Shown here one piece after another: positions 19,010 through 27,306 of a stretch of 64,000 nt of DNA (position 1 is the first letter of the stretch; every line of letters starts with the position of its first letter). The position numbers were made by a program, and so were the translations under genes. This stretch comes from Methylobacterium oryzae (GTDB taxonomy: Bacteria > Pseudomonadota > Alphaproteobacteria > Rhizobiales > Beijerinckiaceae). The notes under the pieces are model-generated. The model made no database searches. It was given only the letters and a program-made list of their open reading frames with translations, and was not told the DNA's origin. The stretch is taken from positions 186,001 through 250,000 of the forward strand of contig NZ_CP090350.1 in the NCBI RefSeq assembly GCF_021398735.1, read 5' to 3'.

Positions 19010-19468
19010 CCGGTCGGGCGGGCGGTCCGATCCGCCGCCGACCCAGCATCTGGACTCGATCGGCACCTAACGGCGACGACGGCGTTCAGAGCGACGCCCG
19101 AGGCGTGGTGTTGCCCTCGATCGCGAAGGCGGCCTGTGGGGAAAGGCCGATCCCGGGCGCATCCCCATCGCCGGCCGGGTCCCGATGCCGCCGGCGTGCT
19201 GGGCCCGCCTCCAGTCCGAAAGCGGATCGTAGGTGCCGGCCCGGCGCCCGTGCTGCAGCGCTCTCACCGCGACGGAGCCGCACGCTCGTATGGGTGCTCA
19301 CATAATGACCTTGACGTGGGTTAATAGGGGCGATCTCAAAAAACTTATTGAACATAGACGCTAGGTCTAATATCTGACAATTTTTAGATCAATATTGGTG
19401 GGGTCGGCCACATCTCTTTGGTGGGCGCCTGCCTTTCTGGAATCGATTGAATTGCGTTGGAGGGAGCG
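19010..19468. other. Intergenic transition from GC-rich to AT-rich DNA
   Basis: 459 bases without a convincing gene. To about 19300 the sequence is as GC-rich as the genome; from about 19300 it turns clearly AT-rich and stays so through the next gene. The turning point is a plausible left edge of a transferred segment. AT-rich stretches near 19310-19400 could hold the promoter for the desaturase gene. Confidence 0.5.
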
Positions 19469-20443
19469 ATGACTGATTTTTTCAAGCAAATCATTCATGC
19501 GCCACAGTTGCTTATTACCTGGACAATGTTTTTCGGGTTCGGACTGGCATTTTATGTAGCTTATATTGCAAAGAACCGCGCGAAATTCTCACTCCGTGGA
19601 CTTGCGAAGCACTGCGTGCCGTTCAATGTCCTCACGGAAAAAAGCTTCTACACAGATGTAAAAATATACATCATTGGAAAATTGACAGGCAGTTTCATCG
19701 TGATACCTGCCATATTTCTCACTGCTGTTTGCTGCAATGCATATAGTTCTCTCGCGCATCTACTGTTCCCGGATTTCAAGAATATCGAATTTAGTATTTT
19801 TTATGCCAGTATTTGCACGATCGTCGTGTTCGTTGTCGTAGAATTCTCGGATTTTATCTGCCATTATGTTGAGCATAAAGTGCCGTTCCTGTGGGAGCTT
19901 CATAAAGTCCATCATTCGGCGCAAACTCTGAACCCTCTGACATCGAAGCGAGGCCATCCCGTGGGGATGGCGCTCGAAGCCATCGTTCGAGGGCTTCTGA
20001 CTGCCGTGCCTGGTGGCTTGTTCATGTTCCTGTTCGGTCTTAGCGTCGTTGAGGCAACGTCACTATCTTGGGTCGCATCGAAAGTTTTTATTTTTCTCAC
20101 TCTCGATCCGCTGAAGCATTCCCATCTTCCGATAAGCTTGGGTTTCTTCGATAAATTCCTGATCAGCCCGCATATGCACCAGATACATCACAGCAAGGTG
20201 CAGGCGCATTGGGACAAAAATTTCGGTACAAATTTGTCTATATTCGATTGGATGTTCGGGACTGCCTACAGACCGAGTCGGAACGAGATGCCGGTATTCG
20301 GCATCTCTGGCCTCAAAGACGAAACGTTGATGAAATACAACTCTCTGTACGGGTCCTATGTCGCGCCTCTGACCAGGAGCTACAGAAAGATCCGGAAAAT
20401 GTTCAATCATGAAACAGGCTCAACCGAGCGATCGGCATCCTAG
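19469..20443 (+). CDS. Sterol desaturase / fatty acid hydroxylase family protein
   Basis: 324 residues; integral membrane di-iron oxygenase family. Several hydrophobic segments (near 10-30, 60-90, 105-125, 185-225) surround the His clusters: DFICHYVEHK, ELHKVHHS and HMHQIHHSK, together the H-x3-H / H-x2-H-H pattern of the superfamily. It would hydroxylate or desaturate a lipid using O2. Codon use and base composition are far more AT-rich than all neighbours, so recent transfer is likely. GGAGGGA precedes the ATG at 19469. An IS5 remnant follows immediately. Substrate unknown. Confidence 0.85.
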   Translation: MTDFFKQIIHAPQLLITWTMFFGFGLAFYVAYIAKNRAKFSLRGLAKHCVPFNVLTEKSFYTDVKIYIIGKLTGSFIVIPAIFLTAVCCNAYSSLAHLLFPDFKNIEFSIFYASICTIVVFVVVEFSDFICHYVEHKVPFLWELHKVHHSAQTLNPLTSKRGHPVGMALEAIVRGLLTAVPGGLFMFLFGLSVVEATSLSWVASKVFIFLTLDPLKHSHLPISLGFFDKFLISPHMHQIHHSKVQAHWDKNFGTNLSIFDWMFGTAYRPSRNEMPVFGISGLKDETLMKYNSLYGSYVAPLTRSYRKIRKMFNHETGSTERSAS

Positions 20444-20455
20444 CTGGGGGCTCAT

Positions 20456-20934
20456 TCAGGCCCATGCGATGACACGGGAGACGAGCGCGACGGCGGCGAG
20501 ATGATCATGGGTCGAGCGATCGTGGTGGATCGTGACGGGCCGCCAGTTTCTGAGGTGTCCGCAAAGGCGCGCGACTCGATTGCGCCGCCGGTCGGCGATC
20601 CGGCTGTGCTTGTAGGGCACCGTCCGCGTGGCCGTGGACGGGATGGTGGCGATCAGTTCGGTGGCTCTTGAGCCAATCCCCCAGGCTCTGCGCGTCGCAG
20701 GCTCTGTCGGCCGTCAGAGCCCGCGATGAGCCACCTGTTGTAGCGGTTGTGGATCGTCGTGTGGGTGCCGTGGGCGGAGGGCGTGTCCTGCCAGCGGCAG
20801 CCGACCTTCGGGACGTGCCGGATGCCGCTGATCACCCGCCTGTCGTCGATCCGAGGTTTGCCCGGTCGGCCATGCGGCAGAAGCGGCTCGATCCGCGCCC
20901 AGGCGTCGTCCGAGAGCTGGAACAACCGCGCCAT
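20456..20934 (-). pseudogene. IS5-family transposase remnant (N- and C-terminal parts, middle lost)
   Basis: The 5' part starts at 20934 with MARLFQLSDDAWARIEPLLP and continues through PGKPRIDDRRVISGIRHV and a W-x-D segment, typical of the IS5/IS427 N-terminus. The tail (about 20456-20660) encodes a recognisable C-terminus with IADRRRNRVARLCGHLRNWR and a final LAAVALVSRVIAW. The middle, carrying two of the DDE acidic residues, is missing. Total length is about 480 bases against roughly 800 for an intact gene. It is inactive and abuts the AT-rich desaturase gene. Confidence 0.82.
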
Positions 20935-21031
20935 CGCGATCCTCTCGCGCGGAGAACTCCACAATCAGGAAGAGGACGCGAGCGGACGCAGATCGTTGTA
21001 TGAGTGCCCGAACTAGGGGAGGAGGGCCGCG

Positions 21032-21370
21032 ATGGGCGTCGATATCGCGCGCGTGAAGGCGCTCATCGCGACGTTGGAGGCGGTGACCTCCGCCCCCCAT
21101 TTTCACAGGACGGCCTTCCGGACGCCGCGCAAGACCTTCGCGACGCTGGACGAGGTGGGCCACGACATCAACCTGATGTTCGACCCGGACCTGCGCGACT
21201 TCTTCTGCGAGCAGGTGCCGGCGGCTTTCAGCCCCGTTCCGGGCGGCTGGGGGCGGATGGGCGCGACGCGGTGCGACCTCGCGATCGTCGACGAGGCGAC
21301 CCTGATGTCGGCCCTGACGGCGGCCCACCGGCTCGCCGCGCCGAAGCCGCGCACGCCCCGCCGACCGTGA
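21032..21370 (+). CDS. MmcQ/YjbR-family DNA-binding-fold protein
   Basis: 112 residues of the MmcQ/YjbR family: FHRTAFRTPRKTFATLDE near residue 24, LMFDPDLRDFFCEQVP near 48 and GGWGRMGATRCDLA near 71. The fold resembles a double-wing DNA-binding motif, but its role is not known. GGGGAGGAGG precedes the ATG. Confidence 0.8.
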   Translation: MGVDIARVKALIATLEAVTSAPHFHRTAFRTPRKTFATLDEVGHDINLMFDPDLRDFFCEQVPAAFSPVPGGWGRMGATRCDLAIVDEATLMSALTAAHRLAAPKPRTPRRP

Positions 21371-21418
21371 CGGTCCCGACCCCCAAGGTCGGGCCGGGAT
21401 CCGTCCGCCGGCCAGACC

Positions 21419-21910
21419 TCAGGCCGGGATCCGTCCGTCGGGCGTGTAGCGGTCGACGGCCCGGGGGAGCTCGCGGGACAGCCGGGAGAGCAGCTCATCG
21501 CGGGACAGTCCCGTCCGCTGGGTGAGAGCCGTTAGGACGTCGGGTCCGATCGCCTGTTCCAGATGATGCGGCGCGATTTCCTGGTTCGGTCCCGTCTTGA
21601 CCCAGGACTGGGCGGCCGTCCCGTGACCGGCCTGCTGGAAGCGGTCCAGCATCTCGCCGAGGCCGCTGTGCAGGAACCCGCCGGGAGCCTCGCCGCGCCT
21701 GTCGCCCAGCAGGCCGCCGAGGAGACCGCCCAGGCCGGCACCGGAGCCGCTGTTGGAGGCGCTGTTGGAGCCGTCGGCCGGGCCGCCGGGGCCCGCCGGC
21801 GCGGTCTGACCGGCGCCGCCCAGCAGTTCCGCGAGCTTGTCGCGGTTCTGGTAGCCTGCCAGGGCGAGGAGGCCCAGGAGCGCCGTCATCGAAGGGTAGC
21901 CATCACTCAT
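21419..21910 (-). CDS. YidB family protein (DUF937)
   Basis: 163 residues. N-terminal [19 protein letters not shown], a Gly/Ser-rich low-complexity linker (residues ~35-75), then the DUF937/YidB domain with [21 protein letters not shown], the family's W-V in [11 protein letters not shown] and a [18 protein letters not shown] end. Function unknown. Start at 21908-21910; the upstream extension is Arg-rich and unlikely to be protein. Confidence 0.82.
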   Translation of the reverse strand: MSDGYPSMTALLGLLALAGYQNRDKLAELLGGAGQTAPAGPGGPADGSNSASNSGSGAGLGGLLGGLLGDRRGEAPGGFLHSGLGEMLDRFQQAGHGTAAQSWVKTGPNQEIAPHHLEQAIGPDVLTALTQRTGLSRDELLSRLSRELPRAVDRYTPDGRIPA

Positions 21911-22036
21911 GGTTTGTCTCCCGCTGCGGGCAGCGGGCCCGCGCCCGTTCGCCACGCGACGCCAACCAACGCGCACGGACCCGGTTGCGATGCGGGCGGC
22001 CCCGCCGAGGCCGGCGCGGCCGCATCGCGAACGGCT

Positions 22037-22426
22037 CTAGCCCGCCGCGGCACCGACGGGGTTGTCGACGCCGATCGGGTAGGTGCCGTGCCCCGCCCGC
22101 ACGCGGCCGTCCTCGAAGACGAGCACCTCGCTGACGCTCACACCCTTCTGATTGCGATACTGGATCACCAGCGTGTCGATGCCCGCGAAGACCTGCTCCA
22201 CCGCGAAGTGGAGGTCCGGGATCCGCCGCAGGGCCTCGGTCCAGTAGGCGCGCAGCGCATCCTTGCCCCGCACCGTTCCGCCCGAAGCGGGAACGATCCG
22301 CGCGGCGCCCGGCGAGGTGAACACGGCGTCGTCGTGGAAATGGGCCAGCACCCGCTCGACATCGTGCGCGTTCCAGGCGGCGCACCACGCATCGGCGAAC
22401 GCGTTCCAGTCCAACGGGCGCGGCAT
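22037..22426 (-). CDS. NTF2/SnoaL-like protein
   Basis: 129-residue cone-shaped alpha+beta barrel of the NTF2/SnoaL-like superfamily. The N-terminal DWNAFADAWCAAWNAHDVER helix pair is typical, followed by FHDDAVFTSPGA, LRAYWTEALRRIPDLHF and YRNQKGVSVSEVLVFEDG. Such proteins are small isomerases, hydrolases or carriers; no function can be assigned. The start at MPRPLDW is preferred over an upstream ATG because GGGGATCTCC lies just before it. Confidence 0.78.
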   Translation of the reverse strand: MPRPLDWNAFADAWCAAWNAHDVERVLAHFHDDAVFTSPGAARIVPASGGTVRGKDALRAYWTEALRRIPDLHFAVEQVFAGIDTLVIQYRNQKGVSVSEVLVFEDGRVRAGHGTYPIGVDNPVGAAAG

Positions 22427-22599
22427 CCCGGAGATCCCCTTACAAGTGCCGGACTCGGGCACAGCGGCACCGCGTGACGGGCCGACGGGAGGCTACCGCA
22501 CGCTCGCGGCGATGGGTAGGCCGGCGGGCCAGGTCCCAAGATAGGGCCGGCCGAGGAGCTGCATGCCCTCGGCGCCGGCGAACCCGGCCGGAGGTCGGC

Positions 22600-23616
22600 T
22601 CAGCGCCACCCGAGCGCGGGGGCCACGTGCGAGAGCAGGCTCTCGATGAGGTGGGCGTTGTAGGCGACGCCCAGCTGGTTCGGGACCGTCAGCAGCAGGG
22701 TGTCGGCCTCCGCGATCGCCGCGTCGGCGCGCAGCTCGTCAACCAGCCGGTCCGGCTCCGCGGCGTAGGAGCGGCCGAACACCGCGCGCATGTTGTCGAT
22801 GATGCCGACCTGGTCGCTGCTCGTGCCGCGCCCGAAATAGGCGCGGTCGAGGTCGTTCACGAGCGCGAAGATCGAGCGCGAGACCGAGACCCGCGGCGTG
22901 CGGGCGTGCCCCGCATCCTGCCACGCCTGCCGGTAGCGGCGGATCTGCCTGGCCTGCTGGACGTGGAACGGCTCGCCGGTCTCGTCCGCCTTCAGGGTCG
23001 AGCTCTGCAGGTTCATGCCCTGCTGCGCCGCCCAGATCGCGGTCGCGTCGGAGGCCGATCCCCACCAGATGCGGTCCCGCAACCCCTCGGATTGCGGCTC
23101 CAGGCGCAGGAGTCCCGGCGGGTTGGCGAACATCGGCCGCGGGTTGGGCTCGGCGAACCCCGTTCCCTTCAGGAGGTCGAGGAAGACCTCGGTGTGCCGG
23201 CGCCCCATATCGGCGTCCGTCTCGCCCTCGGCCGGGGCGAAGCCGAAGTGCCGCCAGCCGTCGATGACCTGCTCGGGCGAGCCGCGGCTGAGCCCGAGCT
23301 GCAGGCGTCCGCCCGCGATGAGGTCCGCCGCGCCGGCATTCTCGACCATGGAGAACGGGTTCTCGTAGCGCATGTCGATGACGCCGGTGCCGATCTCGAT
23401 GCGCTTCGTCCGGGCGCCGACTGCCGCCAGCAGCGGGAAGGGCGAGGCGAGCTGGCGCGCGAAATGGTGGACCCGGAAATAGGCGCCGTCCGCCCCGAGC
23501 TCCTCCACGGCGACCGCGAGGTCGATCGACTGGAGGAGTGTGTCGGCCGCACTGCGCGTCGCCGATCCGCCGGTCGGCGACCAGTGCCCGAAGGACAGGA
23601 ACCCGATCGTCTTCAT
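22600..23616 (-). CDS. LLM-class flavin-dependent oxidoreductase
   Basis: 338-residue bacterial-luciferase-like monooxygenase fold, FMNH2- or F420-dependent. Hallmarks: MKTIGFLSFGHWSP start, IEIGTGVIDMRYENPF near residue 72, GGRLQLGLSRGSPEQVIDGW near 100 and a RIWWGSAS segment near 183. GGAGG lies upstream of the ATG at 23614-23616. It is divergent from an M20 amidohydrolase gene. The substrate is unknown; relatives include monooxygenases of small nitrogenous or sulfur compounds. Confidence 0.85.
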   Translation of the reverse strand: MKTIGFLSFGHWSPTGGSATRSAADTLLQSIDLAVAVEELGADGAYFRVHHFARQLASPFPLLAAVGARTKRIEIGTGVIDMRYENPFSMVENAGAADLIAGGRLQLGLSRGSPEQVIDGWRHFGFAPAEGETDADMGRRHTEVFLDLLKGTGFAEPNPRPMFANPPGLLRLEPQSEGLRDRIWWGSASDATAIWAAQQGMNLQSSTLKADETGEPFHVQQARQIRRYRQAWQDAGHARTPRVSVSRSIFALVNDLDRAYFGRGTSSDQVGIIDNMRAVFGRSYAAEPDRLVDELRADAAIAEADTLLLTVPNQLGVAYNAHLIESLLSHVAPALGWR

Positions 23617-23758
23617 TTGCAGAACCTCCGCCCGCCTGCCGGGACCGGCGATAGCCGCCGGAATCCGGCCGGGCAACGACCCCGCGCCGCGGGGCTGACC
23701 CGCGCGGCTGGCCGCGCGCCCGGCGATCCGGCAGACTCGGTCCCGGTGATCCGGCGGG

Positions 23759-23776
23759 CCGGCACGAAAGTGGCAG
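23759..23776 (+). promoter_or_regulatory. Possible sigma-54 promoter for the M20 amidohydrolase
   Basis: CCGGCACG-AAAG-TGGCA: the invariant GG and GC are separated by exactly ten bases (GG 23761-23762, GC 23773-23774). Each box departs from consensus (TTGGCACG-N4-TTGCA) at about one position. Predicted transcription start is near 23786, 40 bases before the ATG at 23826. Confidence 0.4.
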
Positions 23777-23825
23777 GGGCACCGGCGGGCCCGTCCCGGG
23801 GACCGGCGCTCGGGGAGGCGTAGCG

Positions 23826-25112
23826 ATGGACCGCGTGTCCGCCATCTCGGCAGCTGTGCGCGCGCAGCGCGGCCGGGTCGAGGCCCTGTTCGCGGAGTTG
23901 GCCCGGTGCGGCCGGACGGAGCCCGGGTTCACCCGGCCCTCCTACAGCCCGGAGGAGACCGCGGCGCACGCGGTGGTGGCGCGCTGCGCGGCGGATCTCG
24001 GCCTCGCGATCGGCCGGGACGCCGCCGCCAACACCGCGATGACGCTGCCCGGACGGGACCGGACCCTGCCGCCGATCCTGATCGGCTCCCACCTCGACAC
24101 CGTGGCCCAGGGCGGCAACTTCGACGGGGCCGCCGGCGTGGTGGCCGGGCTCGCCGCCGTCGCGGCCATCCGCCGGCTCGGTCTGGAGCCGGAGCGGGAC
24201 ATCACCGTCCTGGGCATCCGCGCCGAGGAGAGCGTCTGGTTCCAGGTCTCGTACATCGGGAGCCGCGCGGCGCTCGGAGCCCTGCCGGACGGGGCGCTCG
24301 ACGCGGCCCGGATCGACACCGGCCTCAGCCTCGCCGCCCACATCGCCCGGGAGGGCGGCGACCCGGACGCGCTCGCCCGCGGACCGGCGGCCCTCGACGC
24401 CGCCGCGATCCACGCCTTCCTGGAGGTGCATATCGAGCAGGCGCCGAGCCTGGAGGAGGCCGGGATCCCGGTCGGGCTGTGCACCGGGATCCCCGGCAAC
24501 GTCCGCTATCCCGACGTCCGCATCGCCGGCCGCTACGACCATGTCGGGACGCCGCGCCGCTTCCGGCGCGACGCCGCCATGGCCGGGGCCGAGATCGCCC
24601 TGGCTCTGGACCGGGTCTGGGCGGAGCGCGAGGCGGCCGGCTGCCCGATGGCCGTGACCTTCGGCCGGTTCCACACCGACGCCGCGGCGCACGGCCTGAC
24701 CACGGTCCCGGGCGAGTTCCGGTTCAGCCTCGACATGCGGGCCTACGCGGCCGAGGTGCTGGCGGAACTGGAGGCGGCGTTCCTGGCGGCCGTCGCGGAG
24801 GTTTCCGCGCGGCGCGCCGTGACGGTGACGCTGGGCCCGCGCGCCGAGGCGGGCGTCGGCGCCGTCGCGCCGCGGATCCGCGACGGGTTCGCGGCGGCCG
24901 CGGACGCGCTCGGCATCGCGACCCGGCCCCTCGGCAGCCCGGCCTCCCACGACGCCGCCGCCTTCGCCAAGGCCGGCGTGCCGATGGCCATGCTGTTCGT
25001 GCGCAACGCCAACGGCAGCCACAATCCCCGCGAGGCCATGGCGATCGACGACCTGCTCGACGCCGTGGCGATCCTCACGACGTGGCTCGTGGCGGAGACC
25101 TGCACCGCCTGA
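23826..25112 (+). CDS. M20 Zn-dependent amidohydrolase (allantoate / N-carbamoyl-amino-acid hydrolase type)
   Basis: 428-residue dinuclear-metal amidase of the AllC/HyuC family, cytosolic, which releases ammonia and CO2 from carbamoyl groups. The metal and catalytic set is complete: GSHLDT near residue 91, NFDG near 100, the Glu pair in IRAEESVWF near 136, LEVHIEQAP near 200, a dimer-face His in YDHVGTPRR and a C-terminal NGSHNPRE near 400. It closely matches the enzyme at 35229 in motif detail (RAEESVWF, GSRAALG), so the two are probably paralogues. Allantoate, ureidoglycine or N-carbamoyl amino acids are all possible substrates. Confidence 0.85.
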   Translation: MDRVSAISAAVRAQRGRVEALFAELARCGRTEPGFTRPSYSPEETAAHAVVARCAADLGLAIGRDAAANTAMTLPGRDRTLPPILIGSHLDTVAQGGNFDGAAGVVAGLAAVAAIRRLGLEPERDITVLGIRAEESVWFQVSYIGSRAALGALPDGALDAARIDTGLSLAAHIAREGGDPDALARGPAALDAAAIHAFLEVHIEQAPSLEEAGIPVGLCTGIPGNVRYPDVRIAGRYDHVGTPRRFRRDAAMAGAEIALALDRVWAEREAAGCPMAVTFGRFHTDAAAHGLTTVPGEFRFSLDMRAYAAEVLAELEAAFLAAVAEVSARRAVTVTLGPRAEAGVGAVAPRIRDGFAAAADALGIATRPLGSPASHDAAAFAKAGVPMAMLFVRNANGSHNPREAMAIDDLLDAVAILTTWLVAETCTA

Positions 25113-25123
25113 CGGGCGCCCCG

Positions 25124-26443
25124 TCAGGCGGCGAAGCGCGCGAGGCGGCCGACGGGCTCGCCCAGCACCGCGTCGTCGCGCATGACGGGGATCCCGCGCA
25201 CGATCGTGGCGACGGGCCAGCCGGTGACGTCGACGCCCGCGAAGGGCGTCCAGCCGCAGGGCGACACGATCCAGGATTCCTCGATCCTGCGGCGGGCCTT
25301 CAGGTCCACCAGGGTGAAGTCCGCGTCGTAGCCGGCGGCGATGCGGCCCTTGCCGAGGAGCCCGTAGACGCGGGCCGGCCCGGCTGCCATCAGGTCGACG
25401 AGGCGGGCGAGGGACAGCCGCCCCGCCGCGACGTGGTCGAGCATTACCGGCACCAGCGTCTGGACCCCGGTGAGGCCGGCCGGGCAGTCCGGCCAGGGCT
25501 GCGCCTTGGCCGCCCGCGCGTGGGGCGCGTGGTCGCTGCCGACCGTGTCGACGGTGCCGTCGCGCAGGGCCGCCCAGGCGGCCGCCCGGTGGCGCGCGTC
25601 GCGGATTGGCGGGTTCATCACGCCGAGGCCGCCCAGCGTGTCGTAGCAGTCCGGCGCCACCTGGGTCAGGTGATTGACCAGCACCTCGACGGTGGCGACG
25701 TCGCGGAAGTCGCGCAGGTAGGCGAGTTCCTCGGCGGTCGAGACGTGCAGGATGTGGGTCGCCCGGCCGGTCTTGCGGGCGAGGGCTATGAGGCGCCGCG
25801 TGCCCAGGAAGGCGCATTCCGCGTCGCGCCACTCCATGTGAGTCCGGTAGGGCTGGCCCCGGCTGAACAGCGGCCTGCGCGCCTGGAGCCGGTACTCGTC
25901 CTCGCTGTGGAAGGCCATGCGCCGGTGGCCGGCGCGCATCGCCCGCTCGAGATGCGCGTCGTCCTCGATCATCAGCGCCGCCGTGGAGCTGCCGGCGAAG
26001 ACTTTGACGGCGCAGACCCCCGCCTCGCGCTCCAGGGCGGCGAGCGCGTCGATGTTGGTCTTGGTGCCGGCCACGTAGAGGCCGATGTCGCACCAGCTGC
26101 GGCCCGCGACGTAGTCGCGCTTCCAGGCGAGGCGCCCGGCGTCGGCGATCGGCGGGACGGTGTTTGGCATGTCGAAAAGGGTTGCGATGCCGCCGAGGAT
26201 CGCGGCCCGCGTGCCGGTTTCGATCGTCTCCACCGCCGGGTCGCCGGGATCGCGCAGGTGAACGTGACTGTCGATCAGGCCGGGCAGGACGTGCAGGCCC
26301 GCGGCGTCGATCACCGCCTCCGCCGTCGCTCCGGCCGGGACCCCGAGGGCCGCGATGCGCCCGTCGCGGATCCCGACATCCGCCGTCTCGGTGCCCCACG
26401 GCGTCACGCAGGTACCGCCGCGGATCAGGAGGTCGTACTGCAT
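25124..26443 (-). CDS. Allantoinase/dihydroorotase-type cyclic amidohydrolase
   Basis: 439-residue amidohydrolase that opens cyclic ureides or imides (allantoin, dihydroorotate, hydantoin group). Metal site: DSHVHLRDPG near residue 58, the carboxylated lysine in CAVKVFAGSS near 146, HSEDEYRL near 178, ILHVSTAEE near 232 and GSDHAPHA near 300. It lacks the usual pyr-operon context and lies between an M20 carbamoyl hydrolase and a hydantoin-racemase-type gene, which favours allantoin or hydantoin breakdown over pyrimidine synthesis. Convergent with the M20 gene, 11 bases apart. Confidence 0.8.
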   Translation of the reverse strand: MQYDLLIRGGTCVTPWGTETADVGIRDGRIAALGVPAGATAEAVIDAAGLHVLPGLIDSHVHLRDPGDPAVETIETGTRAAILGGIATLFDMPNTVPPIADAGRLAWKRDYVAGRSWCDIGLYVAGTKTNIDALAALEREAGVCAVKVFAGSSTAALMIEDDAHLERAMRAGHRRMAFHSEDEYRLQARRPLFSRGQPYRTHMEWRDAECAFLGTRRLIALARKTGRATHILHVSTAEELAYLRDFRDVATVEVLVNHLTQVAPDCYDTLGGLGVMNPPIRDARHRAAAWAALRDGTVDTVGSDHAPHARAAKAQPWPDCPAGLTGVQTLVPVMLDHVAAGRLSLARLVDLMAAGPARVYGLLGKGRIAAGYDADFTLVDLKARRRIEESWIVSPCGWTPFAGVDVTGWPVATIVRGIPVMRDDAVLGEPVGRLARFAA

Positions 26444-26456
26444 CGCCGGTTCCTTC

Positions 26457-27137
26457 TCACGGGGCGGCCCGGAGCAGCACGGCCCCGAGGGCCGCGGCGG
26501 CCGCCTGCTGGCAGGGCTCGATGACGGGGCACCCGATCGCGGCCTCCGCGGCGGCCCGGTGGCGCGCCATGCCGGCGCAGCCGAGCACGACCACGTCGGC
26601 GCCGTCGCGCTCGACCAGGGTCCGACCGGCCGCGATCAGGCGCGGGCCCATCGCGGCGTCCGCCGTCTCGGAGGCCCGCGCCTCCACCGGCCGGCTCCCG
26701 GCATAGCGATCCCCGAGGCCCATCTGGCGCACCGTGCGGCGCTGGCGCCGGACGCTGCCCTCGGACAGGGCCACGATGCCGAAGCGCTCCCCGAGCGTCA
26801 GGGCCCGCAGGATCCCCCACTCGGCGATGCCCATCACCGGGCGACCGCTCGCCGCCTCCCGGACCGCGTGCAGGCCCGGATCGCTGAAGCAGGCGATCAC
26901 GAAGGCGTCGGACGGATCGTCCGCCACACACCGGACGAGCGGCATCACCACCGAATCCGCGTCCCGCTGGGTCGCGATGCTCTCCGGGCCCTCCGGCAGG
27001 TCGGTCACCGCGAGGATGGGGCCGCCCGGCAGCCGCAGCGGCGCCAGGGCGGCGTCGATGGCGGCCGTCACCGCCCGGGACGCGTTCGGGTTGATGATCA
27101 GGATGCGCGCGGGCTCGGTGGTGTCGCGAGGCCGCAT
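26457..27137 (-). CDS. Aspartate/glutamate/hydantoin racemase family protein (allantoin-racemase-like)
   Basis: 226-residue cofactor-independent racemase. It begins with RILIINPNASRAVTAAIDAA, typical of hydantoin and allantoin racemases. The paired cysteines of the active site are the Cys in FVIACFSDPGLH near residue 80 and the one in VVLGCAGMARH near 188. It sits 13 bases upstream of the cyclic amidohydrolase on the same strand, so racemisation and ring opening of one chiral cyclic ureide is the simplest model. GAGGGAAGG precedes the chosen ATG. Confidence 0.83.
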   Translation of the reverse strand: MRPRDTTEPARILIINPNASRAVTAAIDAALAPLRLPGGPILAVTDLPEGPESIATQRDADSVVMPLVRCVADDPSDAFVIACFSDPGLHAVREAASGRPVMGIAEWGILRALTLGERFGIVALSEGSVRRQRRTVRQMGLGDRYAGSRPVEARASETADAAMGPRLIAAGRTLVERDGADVVVLGCAGMARHRAAAEAAIGCPVIEPCQQAAAAALGAVLLRAAP

Positions 27138-27157
27138 GGCGCCTTCCCTCTGAATAC

Positions 27158-27177
27158 CGGTCGATCGGGATCGACCG
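27158..27177. promoter_or_regulatory. Perfect dyad between divergent hydantoin and amidohydrolase genes
   Basis: CGGTCGATC-GG-GATCGACCG: 9-bp arms with a 2-base spacer. It lies 20 bases upstream of the racemase ATG (minus) and about 120 bases upstream of the predicted sigma-54 start at 27288 (plus). It could be a repressor site for one gene and an enhancer site for the other. The binding protein is unknown. Confidence 0.55.
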
Positions 27178-27260
27178 CGATGCCGCGACGTCGACCGACC
27201 CATCGTGACCGCGGAAGACCTCAAGCGAAACCCGGGCCGCATGGCCGCCGATCCGACCGG

Positions 27261-27277
27261 AAGGCACCGTTCTTGCC
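27261..27277 (+). promoter_or_regulatory. Sigma-54-type promoter for the amidohydrolase at 27307
   Basis: AAGGCACC-GTTC-TTGCC: GG (27263-27264) and GC (27275-27276) are ten bases apart, with GGCAC at the -24 box and a perfect TTGC at -12. Predicted start of transcription is near 27288, only about 19 bases before the ATG, with the ribosome site AGGGAGAGG at 27292-27300 inside that short leader. Confidence 0.55.
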
Positions 27278-27306
27278 CGCCCGCTTACGCAAGGGAGAGG
27301 TTATCG

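Noticed and set aside
23613..26399. A 928-codon open frame on the minus strand
   Set aside because: It runs antisense or out of frame across two convincing genes (M20 amidohydrolase and cyclic amidohydrolase); Arg/Gly/Pro-rich translation is the usual artefact of very GC-rich DNA. Many similar long frames were dropped for the same reason.
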